Shown: positions 9,198 to 18,189, counted from the first letter of the stretch. The stretch: DNA of 64,000 bases from Bacteroidales bacterium UBA5515 (GCA_002423895.1 DIOL01000011.1:94150-158149); one strand, 5' to 3'. Numbers and translations are program-made. Notes: a model not told the origin generated them from the letters alone.

Positions 9198-9389
9198 ATA
9201 AAGTCAAAAGTAAATTTAAACCCCCTTTCCTCAAATTTTTATCAAGAAAGAATTTATTAGAATCAAGAATAAATTTACTGAAATCAAGTAATAATTTATT
9301 TAAATAAGGGAAAAATTCAGTAAGGTGGCACCATACTATCAGTAAGGTGGCATGTTACTTGAGTAAGGTCGTACGTTACCAAATTTAAT
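9198..9389. repeat. 21/22-bp periodic intergenic array C (two motif classes in near-constant phase)
   Basis: Nine consecutive units start at 9198, 9220, 9241, 9262, 9283, 9304, 9325, 9347 and 9368; each is 21 or 22 nt. Units at 9241, 9262 and 9283 begin ATCAAG and contain AATTTATT-like cores. The 9304 unit begins ATAAGG. The following units change to GTGGCACC, GTGGCATG and GTCGTACG while the spacing stays at 21-22. The rest of the gap (9144-9197 and 9390-9527) is AT-rich and shows nothing I recognise. The flanks are the tRNA terminator and the 3' end of the ferredoxin-like gene. Confidence 0.75.
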
Positions 9390-9527
9390 CCTTATCTTTT
9401 TCAAGTATAATAAGGATTTGATACACTTATATCGGATAAGAGTATTTTTTAATGGGAATTAAGGTGAAGTTATGTATAAATTATGGTAGAGAAATTACTA
9501 AAAGCTACTATGAAATACTATTGAATT

Positions 9528-9773
9528 TTATTCATTATTCATATAGTATGTCAAAGCTTGAGAAGGACAAAGCTTAACTGTTTCTATAATTTTTTCTGTT
9601 GTAGAGTATTCGGGTTGAATCCAAGGTCTTTTTGTGGGTTTGAAAACTTCAGGATTATTTTTAACGCATATTCCAGAGGCACAACATTTATTTGGTTGCC
9701 AAACAATTGTTACTTCTCCATTAGTATAATGCCTAACTATATCTCTATCTTTAATTTTGCTTCTAACACTCAT
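9528..9773 (-). CDS. divergent 4Fe-4S mono-cluster protein (YjdI/Fer4_19-like)
   Basis: An 81-aa protein of the Fer4_19 family, resembling E. coli YjdI. The cysteines are C30, C31, C36 and C69 (NKCCASGIC and KLCPSQAL), spaced as expected for a single iron-sulfur cluster. The VTIVWQPNKCCASGIC segment and the IIETVKLCPSQAL helix are characteristic. Its start codon overlaps the stop of the upstream acetyltransferase by ATGA, so the two are translationally coupled; the same two families are neighbours in E. coli (yjdI/yjdJ). The electron partner is unknown. Confidence 0.85.
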   Translation of the reverse strand: MSVRSKIKDRDIVRHYTNGEVTIVWQPNKCCASGICVKNNPEVFKPTKRPWIQPEYSTTEKIIETVKLCPSQALTYYMNNE

Positions 9774-10051
9774 AGTAAATCGTGATATTCTTTATTTCTC
9801 TCAATAACAATCTTCACATAAGGGCATATAGGTAAAATCTTAAAATTGTTTTCCCTTGCATAGTTTACAGCATACTCCACAAGCATTCTTGCCAAGCCTT
9901 TCCCTTCATGCTCTTTATTTACTCCTGTATGATTTATAATTAATTTTGAATCCTTTATTTGATAATCAATCTCCCCTGCATCTTTTCCATTTACAAATAA
10001 CTCAAATCTATTCTCTTCCTTATTATCTATTATTTCTATTTTGTCTTCCAT
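9770..10051 (-). CDS. small GNAT-family N-acetyltransferase (YjdJ-like)
   Basis: A 93-aa single-domain protein of the short GCN5-related acetyltransferase type. The acetyl-CoA binding segment is HEGKGLARMLVEYAVNYARE, preceded by the beta strands ELFVNGKDAGEIDYQIKD. PYVKIVIERNKEYHDLL ends the domain, as in E. coli YjdJ. It overlaps the downstream ferredoxin-like gene by 4 nt. The substrate is not known for this subfamily. It lies 78 nt downstream of ccsA and may be read through from the nrf operon. Confidence 0.85.
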   Translation of the reverse strand: MEDKIEIIDNKEENRFELFVNGKDAGEIDYQIKDSKLIINHTGVNKEHEGKGLARMLVEYAVNYARENNFKILPICPYVKIVIERNKEYHDLL

Positions 10052-10129
10052 AACTTTTTCTTATCAGTGGTTTTATGAATTAATTACGCAAGAGATTTGG
10101 TTTTTATTATTTTAAAAATCAAAACACAA

Positions 10130-10909
10130 TTAATAAACATGTACACTTCCTTGAGATGATGGTAAATAGCTAACCCCAAGCCATGTTATGCAAAGAAGTA
10201 TAAGCGCAACTATTAATATCCAAAGGGAAATTCTAATATTGATTCTTTGTATTCTTGTGTGTATATATGCTAAATAAGTTGTTATGGTTAAAAAAGCCCA
10301 AGTTTCTTTAGGATCCCATGACCAGTAGTTTCCCCAAGCTGCTTTTGCCCACATGCAACCCATAAGCATTCCTAAAGCCAAAAAGCCAAATCCAACATAA
10401 ACTAAATTGTCAATTAGTTTTTCCAATTCTCTGTCGTCTTTGTTTTTTCTTAATTTGTTAAGAAGAATGATGGCTGCAATGGTTGATGCTCCAAACATTG
10501 AATATGAAATAATATAGGATGTAACATGAGGAATAAACCAATAGCTTTGAAGAGCAGGCATAAGATTGGTTGAATGTATTTCTGGCTTAAGAAGATTAAT
10601 GATGATGAAAACAGAACCAACCAAAGCAGTGTAGGAGAGGAGCCATTTATATTTCCAAATCCTGTAAGTTATAAATCCAATAGATGTTATGAAAAAAGAA
10701 TACCAAAGGCGAGTTTCTCCCATTGTTCTAAAAGGAGGTCGATTAACAGAATGCCAAAAAAGAATAATGAAAAGTAGAAATACGGATATTCCCATTAAGA
10801 AAAGAATATTAGAAACCAATCTATACTTTGTTTTGTAAACAAGCAAAGATGCAAGAACCCAAAGTAAGATTGAAGGCAATGCAAACCAAATAAAGCTATC
10901 CCAACTCAT
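10130..10909 (-). CDS. ccsA: cytochrome c biogenesis protein CcsA/ResC
   Basis: A 259-aa polytopic membrane protein with about eight hydrophobic segments. The haem-handling tryptophan-rich motif WGNYWSWDPKETW lies at 192-204, and candidate haem-ligand histidines are at 53, 128 (FIPHVTSY) and 217. CcsA with ResB forms the System II synthase that exports haem and attaches it to CXXCH motifs outside the inner membrane. The first codon overlaps the resB stop by 4 nt. The neighbouring nrfH and nrfA encode multihaem proteins that need this activity. Confidence 0.93.
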   Translation of the reverse strand: MSWDSFIWFALPSILLWVLASLLVYKTKYRLVSNILFLMGISVFLLFIILFWHSVNRPPFRTMGETRLWYSFFITSIGFITYRIWKYKWLLSYTALVGSVFIIINLLKPEIHSTNLMPALQSYWFIPHVTSYIISYSMFGASTIAAIILLNKLRKNKDDRELEKLIDNLVYVGFGFLALGMLMGCMWAKAAWGNYWSWDPKETWAFLTITTYLAYIHTRIQRINIRISLWILIVALILLCITWLGVSYLPSSQGSVHVY

Positions 10910-12141
10910 TTCTTATAGTTTTTACCGAAAATTATTAATAAAAAAGAACCTAAAGCCAAAAGTCCAATTCCCAAATACACCATATTTAACCATGGGTCAT
11001 ACACCAGTTCAAAGCTTGAATAGGAAGACATTTTGCCCATATTATTATCATAACCATATTGATAAATTCTCCAGTTGCCAGCCCTTAATGGATAATTGAC
11101 TCTTAAGTTTTCTTCCTTATAGTATCCTCCCTCTTGAGTGTAAACCTCAATATTAGAAATGAAACTCTTAGCCTCCGAAGGAGTCATAACCAAAGCCAAA
11201 TTGGAGTCAATATCCGTAAACATTGGAATTTGCATTTTGTTGCCAGCAGAAATCCAATGAGATTTTACTTTATTATTATTCCTTATTTCGACAAGGGCAG
11301 CAGGACAAGAAGCCTTCATTGGCACTTCCTTGTAGGAAGTATCACTATTGCGAACTGCGTTATGGATATATTTCTTTAGCTTTATCTTATAACAATTAAA
11401 AGAAAACTCTTCTTTAGAATTTGTATCTATTTGAAAATATACAGGCTTATCCTTAGGCAAAACTTCTCCAGTTTTTTTATCAATTACTGCAAGCTTAGGT
11501 ATATATTCTTCAATAGTAAAATTGTTTAACTGTATTGCAATGGGAAGTTCCACAACTTTTGAATCTTTGTCGTAAACCCTCCATTGAGTTTCTCCGATTT
11601 CAACATACATCACATAACGATTCAAATTAGAATATCCCAATCCAGCAAAGAAAAGAATCATCCAAAGACCGAGATGATTTAATAAAAAAACAAAGTATTG
11701 TTTTGTTAAGTGAGGTTTTCTTTTTGCAATGGTGCAGCCAAGTGAAAGGAAAAGAAGAAAATAAATAAGAACAAATTCCCAAGAGGAGGTCATTTGATTA
11801 AACCCTAAAAGAGTAAAGATATTACTTCTGTCAACAACTGGAACTTGTTTGGTTAGTCCCATAATTATTGAAAGGAAAGTTATTGCTCCAATAAGTGAAA
11901 CAGAAAAAGAAAGAGAGGTAAACCAAATAAAGAAAGCTTTTCTTTTAAGGAAAACAGATAAAACGATAAAGGCTAAAGAGAAGATTCCAAAGTAGAAATT
12001 ATAAGGGTAGCTTAGAAGATAGAAATCAAACTTGCCAATAGTTACTTGTAGCAGGAATCCTACAAGAACTATCCCCAAAACAATTGCTATACTTTCTTTA
12101 TATCCCCAAGGTATATCCCAAATCCTTTTTTTATTCTTCAT
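10906..12141 (-). CDS. resB: cytochrome c biogenesis protein ResB
   Basis: A 411-aa ResB/Ccs1-like protein. It has four transmembrane segments in the N-terminal 185 residues, a large extracytoplasmic domain (about 190-375), and a final membrane helix (MVYLGIGLLALGSFLLIIFG). NYPLRAGNWRIYQYGYD just before the last helix is typical of ResB. With CcsA it makes the System II cytochrome c synthase. It sits between nrfA (37 nt upstream) and ccsA (4-nt overlap), the arrangement expected for a nitrite reductase operon with its own maturation genes. Confidence 0.9.
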   Translation of the reverse strand: MKNKKRIWDIPWGYKESIAIVLGIVLVGFLLQVTIGKFDFYLLSYPYNFYFGIFSLAFIVLSVFLKRKAFFIWFTSLSFSVSLIGAITFLSIIMGLTKQVPVVDRSNIFTLLGFNQMTSSWEFVLIYFLLFLSLGCTIAKRKPHLTKQYFVFLLNHLGLWMILFFAGLGYSNLNRYVMYVEIGETQWRVYDKDSKVVELPIAIQLNNFTIEEYIPKLAVIDKKTGEVLPKDKPVYFQIDTNSKEEFSFNCYKIKLKKYIHNAVRNSDTSYKEVPMKASCPAALVEIRNNNKVKSHWISAGNKMQIPMFTDIDSNLALVMTPSEAKSFISNIEVYTQEGGYYKEENLRVNYPLRAGNWRIYQYGYDNNMGKMSSYSSFELVYDPWLNMVYLGIGLLALGSFLLIIFGKNYKK

Positions 12142-12178
12142 TATGATTTTATTGGTTGGTTATATTCTTTAAGAGTAG

Positions 12179-13678
12179 TTATTCTTTTGAGAGTTTACCA
12201 GTTTTCTTAGCATCTTCCAACCACTTAGGTAAAGTATTCTTTATCCAATTTTCTTTATTTGAGTTTTCTTTTGCCATATCAAGTCCAATATATTTTTGAG
12301 CTTTAGCTTTTGTTGTAATATCAGGAAGGTATATGTCCTTAACTCCATGATTAAATAATATTCTTTGAACTTGAATTTGAGCCTGCATTGTTTTGTCCAA
12401 GCTGTGAGCCAAAATTCTTTGAGCCTCAACAGGAGCATGGAAAGTTGAACCATGAGAAGCCACAACATAATCCCAACGCCATTGTGCCTGACGAATAAGT
12501 TTCAAAACATCTGCCATTTCTTTTTCACTTGCACCATTATCCCAAGCCATTTTAGCCATAATATGAGTCTTTGCAAGTTCCTTTTCCAATCTTTCTCTAA
12601 TCTCGTTTGCCTTGTCTTGATATTCATAAACATAATTTCTTAGCTTTTCTTCACTGTCTCTATGGCAGGTTTGACAAGTGGAAGAAATATTATTTAGAGG
12701 ACTCATAACTTGATGGTTTGAGTATTTAATTCCTCCTTCAGAAACATAAGGCATATGGCAATCGGCACAAGACAAACCTGTTTGAGCGTGAGGTCCAACA
12801 GAGAAAAGTTCATAGTCGGGGTGTTGAGCCTTTAACATAGGTGCTTTGCTAAGAGCGTGAGTCCAGTCGGTGAATTTTTTATTGTCGTAATACTCTTCAA
12901 TTGCTTCAACACTCATACCCTTATCCCAAGGGAAGGTTAAATAGTTTCCTTCTTTTGTAAAATAATATTCAACATGGCATTGAGCACAGGCAAGAGTTCT
13001 CATTTCTTGAGGAGTTGCTTGTTTTATATCTTTGTTTTGACGAGCAAAAGCTTCAATAAGTGCTGGACGAGTTATGGTTAAAGCCATTGTTTTTGGATCA
13101 TGACAATCAGCACAACCAATTGGATTAACAATCTCTTTCCCCAATGCTCCCCATTTTTTATTATAAAACTTTTCAATACCAATTTCATTCATAACTCTTG
13201 GAACATCGGGGCTTTTACAAGTCCAACAAGTTGCTGGTTGAGGTCCGTCAGTATCGTTTTGTGGAGCTCCAGTACGAAGAGTGTGATGAATATCTTCAAT
13301 GGCATAACTATGTCCTCTTGGTGCAGTGTAGTCTTTTGAGAAAGCATAGCCAGCCCAAAGGACAACCATTTGAGGTCTATTTTCTAAAACATCTTGTTTT
13401 ATGTTGCCATTATACTTGCTTTGAAAATCCATATTCTTGGTTTTTAACCAAGTGTTATATTCTCTCGGATAGTTAATTCCCCACTCAGAAGAATGAGGAT
13501 TAATACCTTTAATCTCAACTTTCTTATTGCTATATAGGGTAGCAATTTCAGCTCGGCGTTCAGTTATTGAAGCTGCCAATAATCCTAAAAGAAATACGAT
13601 TACCATTACAGTAACAAATATAGCCCAACCTATAATAGGCCTTTTCTTTATTGCTTCTGATATTTTCTTCATAATCAT
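12179..13678 (-). CDS. nrfA: ammonia-forming cytochrome c nitrite reductase, catalytic subunit
   Basis: A 499-aa pentahaem protein that reduces nitrite to ammonium with six electrons. Haem 1 has the diagnostic lysine motif CWTCK at 151-155. Four CXXCH motifs follow: CADCH (189), CAQCH (231), CADCH (304) and CQTCH (335). An N-terminal hydrophobic helix (about 16-36) acts as export signal or anchor. PRGHSY (about 120-125) is near the expected active-site arginine. Two in-frame ATG codons exist (13678 and 13672); the second gives MKKISEA. It is 4 nt downstream of nrfH, which supplies electrons from the quinone pool. Confidence 0.97.
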   Translation of the reverse strand: MIMKKISEAIKKRPIIGWAIFVTVMVIVFLLGLLAASITERRAEIATLYSNKKVEIKGINPHSSEWGINYPREYNTWLKTKNMDFQSKYNGNIKQDVLENRPQMVVLWAGYAFSKDYTAPRGHSYAIEDIHHTLRTGAPQNDTDGPQPATCWTCKSPDVPRVMNEIGIEKFYNKKWGALGKEIVNPIGCADCHDPKTMALTITRPALIEAFARQNKDIKQATPQEMRTLACAQCHVEYYFTKEGNYLTFPWDKGMSVEAIEEYYDNKKFTDWTHALSKAPMLKAQHPDYELFSVGPHAQTGLSCADCHMPYVSEGGIKYSNHQVMSPLNNISSTCQTCHRDSEEKLRNYVYEYQDKANEIRERLEKELAKTHIMAKMAWDNGASEKEMADVLKLIRQAQWRWDYVVASHGSTFHAPVEAQRILAHSLDKTMQAQIQVQRILFNHGVKDIYLPDITTKAKAQKYIGLDMAKENSNKENWIKNTLPKWLEDAKKTGKLSKE

Positions 13679-13682
13679 AATA

Positions 13683-14261
13683 TTATTTTTTTGTTTTATT
13701 CTTTAACCAATCAGGAACTGGAGATTTTGGAAGTGGAGCAAGAGAGTTTGGAGAGGAAGATATATTACTAATTTTTGTGTGAGGAACATTGGTATGGCAA
13801 TCCCAGCAAGCTTTAGCCATTCCTTTTTTAGTGTCATCAAAACTATACATTCCATTTTTTACTATGGCTGTATTTAAATGCTCGTGACAACGAATGCAAT
13901 TATCCATAATTACATTATAACTTGCATCTCTTGGACGTATAACTTGGGGTTCTGCATGAAAAGTAAAAACAGCAGAATGATATAATCCATCTTTTGCCTT
14001 AAAGAAGTATTTGTTTGCAATATTATTATGAGGAACATGACAATCATTACAATTGGCATAATATCTGTGAGAACTGTGAGACCATGTATCGTAATAAGGA
14101 GCCATTATATGGCAGTTGATACAAGTTTCGGGATCATCGGAAAGATAGGAATGAAACCTCGACATATAGACGGCGTAGGAAGAAAGACCTGCAATAAGCC
14201 CTCCAATTACGAAAAGCGGAATTATTAACCAGGCAGGGAAAAAGCTTAAAAATTTCTTCAT
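13683..14261 (-). CDS. nrfH: cytochrome c nitrite reductase small subunit (NapC/NirT family)
   Basis: A 192-aa tetrahaem quinol dehydrogenase. One N-terminal transmembrane helix (about 10-32) is followed by four haem motifs: CINCH, CNDCH, CIRCH and CWDCH. NrfH takes electrons from menaquinol and hands them to NrfA, forming the NrfHA complex on the outer face of the inner membrane. It is the first gene of nrfH-nrfA-resB-ccsA. A hairpin between this gene and frdB insulates the two operons. Confidence 0.95.
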   Translation of the reverse strand: MKKFLSFFPAWLIIPLFVIGGLIAGLSSYAVYMSRFHSYLSDDPETCINCHIMAPYYDTWSHSSHRYYANCNDCHVPHNNIANKYFFKAKDGLYHSAVFTFHAEPQVIRPRDASYNVIMDNCIRCHEHLNTAIVKNGMYSFDDTKKGMAKACWDCHTNVPHTKISNISSSPNSLAPLPKSPVPDWLKNKTKK

Positions 14262-14357
14262 AACCTTGTCTCAATTAAATATTTCGGCAAAGTAATGAAA
14301 TAAAATCTTTTTTTCCAAATCTTTTTTGAATTTTTTTTCTTTTGATTAAAAAATAAT

Positions 14358-14423
14358 CCTCCTTTGTAGAGAAAATAAGGGAGTTTAATTTCCTGCTTAT
14401 TTTAAAATTCTCTACAAAGGAGG
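14358..14423 (-). terminator. long perfect inverted repeat, likely terminator of frdCAB
   Basis: CCTCCTTTGTAGAGAA (14358-14373) is a perfect 16-bp inverted copy of 14408-14423, with a 34-nt loop that contains a further short AATAAG/CTTATT pairing. Reading leftward, the stem ends in a T-rich tract. It lies between frdB and nrfH, so it probably ends the frd transcript. Confidence 0.7.
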
Positions 14424-14448
14424 TTTAAATTCTATCTATTTATTTGTT

Positions 14449-15210
14449 TTATCTTTTTGTTGATTCTTCTGAACCAACTTTTGCGCAAATAAACTCTCTG
14501 TTCATTCTTGCAATATTTGATCTTTTAATTTGTTTTGGACATTCAGCTTCGCAAGCATAAGTGTTGGTGCAGTTACCAAATCCCAAATCATCCATTTTTG
14601 CAACCATATTTTGAACTCTAATTGCAGCTTCAGGCTTTCCTTGAGGTAATAGTGCCAATTGAGATACTTTTGCAGAAACAAATAGCATCGCAGAAGCATT
14701 CTTACATGCAGCAACACAAGCTCCACAACCAATACATGAAGCAGAATCCATTGCTTCATCAGCTTTATGTTTTGAAATTAGAATTGCATTACCATCTGGA
14801 ACTCCTCCAGTTGTTGCAGAAACATAACCTCCTTCTTGAATAATTTTATCAAGAGCAGTTCTATCAACAATCAAATCTCTAATAATTGGGAAAGGTCTTG
14901 CTCTCCAAGGTTCGATTGTTATTGTTTCGCCATCAGTGAACTTACGCATGTACAGCTGACAAGTAGTAACTCCTTTATCAGGTCCATGAGGATGTCCATT
15001 AATATACATACCACACATACCACAAATACCTTCCCTGCAATCATTATCAAAACAAACTGGGTGTGATAGTTTATTAACAAGGCTTTCATTTAATATATCT
15101 AACATCTCCAAGAAAGAACAATCTGGAGAAATGTTACTTATTTTATATGTTTCAAAACGTCCTTTAGCTTTTCTATTTTCTTGACGCCATATTTTTAATG
15201 TAAAATCCAT
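14449..15210 (-). CDS. frdB: fumarate reductase/succinate dehydrogenase iron-sulfur subunit
   Basis: A 253-aa iron-sulfur subunit. The [2Fe-2S] ligands lie in CREGICGMCGMYING with the distant Cys in TTCQLY. The ferredoxin-type clusters use CIGCGACVAACKN and CEAECPKQI. It passes electrons between the flavin of FrdA and the haems of FrdC. In anaerobic Bacteroidales the complex works mainly as a menaquinol:fumarate reductase, which I infer here from the nrf neighbourhood. It starts 1 nt after frdA. Confidence 0.95.
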   Translation of the reverse strand: MDFTLKIWRQENRKAKGRFETYKISNISPDCSFLEMLDILNESLVNKLSHPVCFDNDCREGICGMCGMYINGHPHGPDKGVTTCQLYMRKFTDGETITIEPWRARPFPIIRDLIVDRTALDKIIQEGGYVSATTGGVPDGNAILISKHKADEAMDSASCIGCGACVAACKNASAMLFVSAKVSQLALLPQGKPEAAIRVQNMVAKMDDLGFGNCTNTYACEAECPKQIKRSNIARMNREFICAKVGSEESTKR

Positions 15211-15211
15211 C

Positions 15212-17152
15212 TTACTTGTAATTTCTTTGTTGAACGTTAATAAATTCGTATTTTAAATCTTCCTTATGCATAACTGGCTCTTGGTCCTTACCTTTGTATT
15301 CCCAAACACCAACAAACATAAAGTCTTGATCATTTCTCTTAGCTTCTCCTTCTTCGGTAACATATTCTTCTCTAAAGTGTCCACCACAGCTTTCTTCTCT
15401 TTGAAGAGCATCTTTAGCCATAATTTGAGCAAGTTCAATATGGTCAGCCAAACGAATAGCTTTTTCAAGTTCAGGATTTAAAGAATTCAGATCACCAGTA
15501 ACTCTAACATTTGACCAAAATTCTTTCTTTAAATTTTCAAGCATTGGAATAGCCTTTTGAAGGTTTTCTCTATTTCTTCCCATTCCAACATATTCCCACA
15601 TAATGTGTCCAAGTGCTCGTTGTAAAGAGTCAACTGTCTTTTCTCCCTTAATCGCCATTATCTTTTCAAGCTTTTCTTTAACTGATTTTTCTGCATTCGC
15701 AAATTCTTCAGTTTCTGTTGAGATTTTTGATTGATAAATTTGGTCAGAAAGATAGTTTTGCATTGTGTATGGTAAAACAAAATAACCATCAGCTAATCCT
15801 TGCATTAAAGCAGAAGCACCCAAACGGTTAGCTCCGTGGTCTGAGAAATTAGCTTCTCCAGCAGCAAACAATCCAGGAATTGTTGTTTGTAGTTCGTAGT
15901 CAACCCAAAGACCTCCCATAGTGTAGTGAACAGCTGGATAAATCATCATTGGGTTTTCGTAAGGATTAACAGCTACAATCTCTTCATACATTTGGAATAG
16001 ATTGCCATAACGTTCTTCAACCTTATCTTTTCCCAAACGTTCAATTGCTGATTTGAAATCCAAGTAAACTGCAAAACCAGTTGCCCCAACTCCATAACCT
16101 GCATCACAACGTTCTTTTGCAGCACGAGATGCAATATCTCTTGGAACAAGATTTCCAAATGCAGGATAACGTCTTTCTAAATAATAATCTCTATCTTCTT
16201 CAGCAATTTCAGTTGGTTTTAGTTTTCCTTCTCTAATTGCTTGTGCATCTTCTATTTTCTTAGGAACCCAAATTCTTCCATCATTTCTCAAAGACTCAGA
16301 CATAAGAGTAAGCTTTGATTGATATTCTCCCTTAACTGGAATACAAGTTGGGTGAATTTGAACATAACAAGGATTTGCAAAGAAAGCTCCTTTATGATAA
16401 CATTGAACAGCAGCAGAACCATTACAATTCATTGCATTGGTTGAAAGGTAATAAACATTACCATAACCTCCAGTTGCAATAACTACTGCATGTGCTCCCC
16501 AACGTTCTATTTCTCCATTTTGAAGATTTCTTGTAATAATCCCTCTTGCTCTACCATCAACAACTACCAAGTCCATCATCTCTCTTCTTTCATACATCTT
16601 AACAGTGCCTGCCTTAATTTCTTTTGAAAGTGCAGAGTAGGCACCAAGAAGAAGTTGTTGTCCTGTTTGTCCTTTTGCATAGAAAGTTCTACTTACTTGA
16701 GCTCCTCCAAAAGAACGATTATCCAACATTCCAGCATAATCTCTTGCAAAAGGAACTCCCTGAGCAACGCATTGGTCAATTATACTATTTGAAACCTCTG
16801 CTAAACGATAAACATTAGCTTCTCTTGCTCTATAGTCTCCTCCTTTAATTGTATCGTAGAACAAACGGTCAACGCTATCTCCATCATTTTGATAGTTCTT
16901 TGCTGCATTTATTCCTCCTTGAGCAGCAATTGAGTGAGCTCTACGAGGAGAATCGGAAATGCAGAATATTTTAACATTAAAGCCCAAAGCTCCCAATGAA
17001 GCAGCTGCAGATGAACCAGCCAAACCAGTACCTACAACAATAACATCAAGTTTTCTTTTGTTTGCAGGATTAACTAATTTTTGACTTGCTTTATATTTTG
17101 TCCACTTTTCCGACAACTGACCTTCTGGTATTTTGGAATTAAGTGTATTCAT
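15212..17152 (-). CDS. frdA: fumarate reductase/succinate dehydrogenase flavoprotein subunit
   Basis: A 646-aa catalytic flavoprotein. The dinucleotide-binding motif is VVGTGLAGSSAAASLGALG (about 40-58). The covalent FAD site is HSIAAQGGINAAKN, and the substrate region includes QIHPTCIP and HYTMGGLWVDYE. GLFAAGEANFSDHGANRLGA is also canonical. The length and the single fused cytochrome b partner match the B-type, non-classical enzymes of Bacteroidota and epsilon-proteobacteria. It is the middle gene of frdCAB, 46 nt after frdC. Confidence 0.96.
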   Translation of the reverse strand: MNTLNSKIPEGQLSEKWTKYKASQKLVNPANKRKLDVIVVGTGLAGSSAAASLGALGFNVKIFCISDSPRRAHSIAAQGGINAAKNYQNDGDSVDRLFYDTIKGGDYRAREANVYRLAEVSNSIIDQCVAQGVPFARDYAGMLDNRSFGGAQVSRTFYAKGQTGQQLLLGAYSALSKEIKAGTVKMYERREMMDLVVVDGRARGIITRNLQNGEIERWGAHAVVIATGGYGNVYYLSTNAMNCNGSAAVQCYHKGAFFANPCYVQIHPTCIPVKGEYQSKLTLMSESLRNDGRIWVPKKIEDAQAIREGKLKPTEIAEEDRDYYLERRYPAFGNLVPRDIASRAAKERCDAGYGVGATGFAVYLDFKSAIERLGKDKVEERYGNLFQMYEEIVAVNPYENPMMIYPAVHYTMGGLWVDYELQTTIPGLFAAGEANFSDHGANRLGASALMQGLADGYFVLPYTMQNYLSDQIYQSKISTETEEFANAEKSVKEKLEKIMAIKGEKTVDSLQRALGHIMWEYVGMGRNRENLQKAIPMLENLKKEFWSNVRVTGDLNSLNPELEKAIRLADHIELAQIMAKDALQREESCGGHFREEYVTEEGEAKRNDQDFMFVGVWEYKGKDQEPVMHKEDLKYEFINVQQRNYK

Positions 17153-17198
17153 ATCTTTATATCTTTATATTATTAATAAATAACTTTATATCTTTTTG

Positions 17199-18065
17199 CT
17201 ATTTAGCGAGCATAATCCAGAGTGGAATGATTGCAAATCCAATAGGAACAACAACAGCATAAATTACAGAAACCCATTCAATAACTGGAGAGTATTTCTT
17301 ATGACTTAATCCAAAGGTTTGAGCTAAAGAATTAATTGCATGATAAAGATGGAATCCCAATGCAAGAAAAACTAAAATATAGATAAATGAGTAAGATTTT
17401 TTAGCAAACAACTCTTGACTCATTGTGTAGAAATCAGGTTCAGCATGCTTGAAATCTTTTCCACAATAAGTTTCAACTTCTTCCTTAGTCAAATTAACCA
17501 TATTCTTTTTGCTATTGTCCATTTTCTCTGGAGTGATTTGACTTATTGCTTGGTATTGTGCCATAAGAGCAGCTTGGTCTTTTTCGTTAAGCTCTCCACT
17601 TTGGAGTTTCATTGCTTTTTCTTGAAATATTTTATCGACCTTTTCTATGCTTGCAGAATACTTGCCTTCAACAATATCCAATTTAACGAAATAGAAATTG
17701 ATAAAGTGCAAAACTAAAAAACAAGCTACGATTCCTCCTGTCCAAATCATATAACGAGACATAAAAGGAGTTTTAGTTTTAGTTTTAACTTTGTAGCGAA
17801 CAGGGCGAGCCATAAAGTTTTCAATTGTGAGCAAAATAGCTACAACTATGTGCAAAAGCACACAAGCCATAAGTACTATTTCGAATACCTTCACAATGTA
17901 GTTTGTACCCATGAAATGACTTGCATTTCTGTACCATTCTCCACCATCCTCTCTTAAAAGACATAGGTTGATACCTAAGTGTACAGGTAAGAATAATAGC
18001 AAAAACAAGCCGAAAGAGGCAAGTGCTATCTTTTTGGTGATGGAGGCAAATTGTATTAGTTTCAT
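17199..18065 (-). CDS. frdC: fumarate reductase/succinate dehydrogenase cytochrome b subunit with internal insertion
   Basis: A 288-aa membrane anchor with five transmembrane helices (about 13-34, 57-80, 106-127, 225-247 and 264-286). Histidines suited to dihaem ligation are at 29, 72, 120 and 239. The helix order and the SHKKYSPVIEWVSVIYAVVV ending fit B-type anchors. Between helices 3 and 4 lies an unusually long hydrophilic segment (about 130-220, EKVDKIFQEKAMKLQSGELN and following), making the protein longer than the roughly 230 aa I expect for the family. A promoter is visible just upstream. Confidence 0.9.
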   Translation of the reverse strand: MKLIQFASITKKIALASFGLFLLLFLPVHLGINLCLLREDGGEWYRNASHFMGTNYIVKVFEIVLMACVLLHIVVAILLTIENFMARPVRYKVKTKTKTPFMSRYMIWTGGIVACFLVLHFINFYFVKLDIVEGKYSASIEKVDKIFQEKAMKLQSGELNEKDQAALMAQYQAISQITPEKMDNSKKNMVNLTKEEVETYCGKDFKHAEPDFYTMSQELFAKKSYSFIYILVFLALGFHLYHAINSLAQTFGLSHKKYSPVIEWVSVIYAVVVPIGFAIIPLWIMLAK

Positions 18066-18116
18066 AGATTTATGCTTTTAGTAAATAAAAAATTTGCTTA
18101 TAAATAAAAAGAACTG

Positions 18117-18148
18117 CAAAATTAGGAATTATATTTTATATGGGCAAA
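18117..18148 (-). promoter_or_regulatory. promoter of frdCAB
   Basis: On the minus strand, TTTG (18148-18145), 20 nt, then TAATTTTG (18124-18117) matches the Bacteroidota consensus. It lies about 50 nt upstream of the frdC start. Confidence 0.7.
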
Positions 18149-18189
18149 TAAAGTCTTTAGGATAAATTTTTTCAGAAAATTAAAATATC

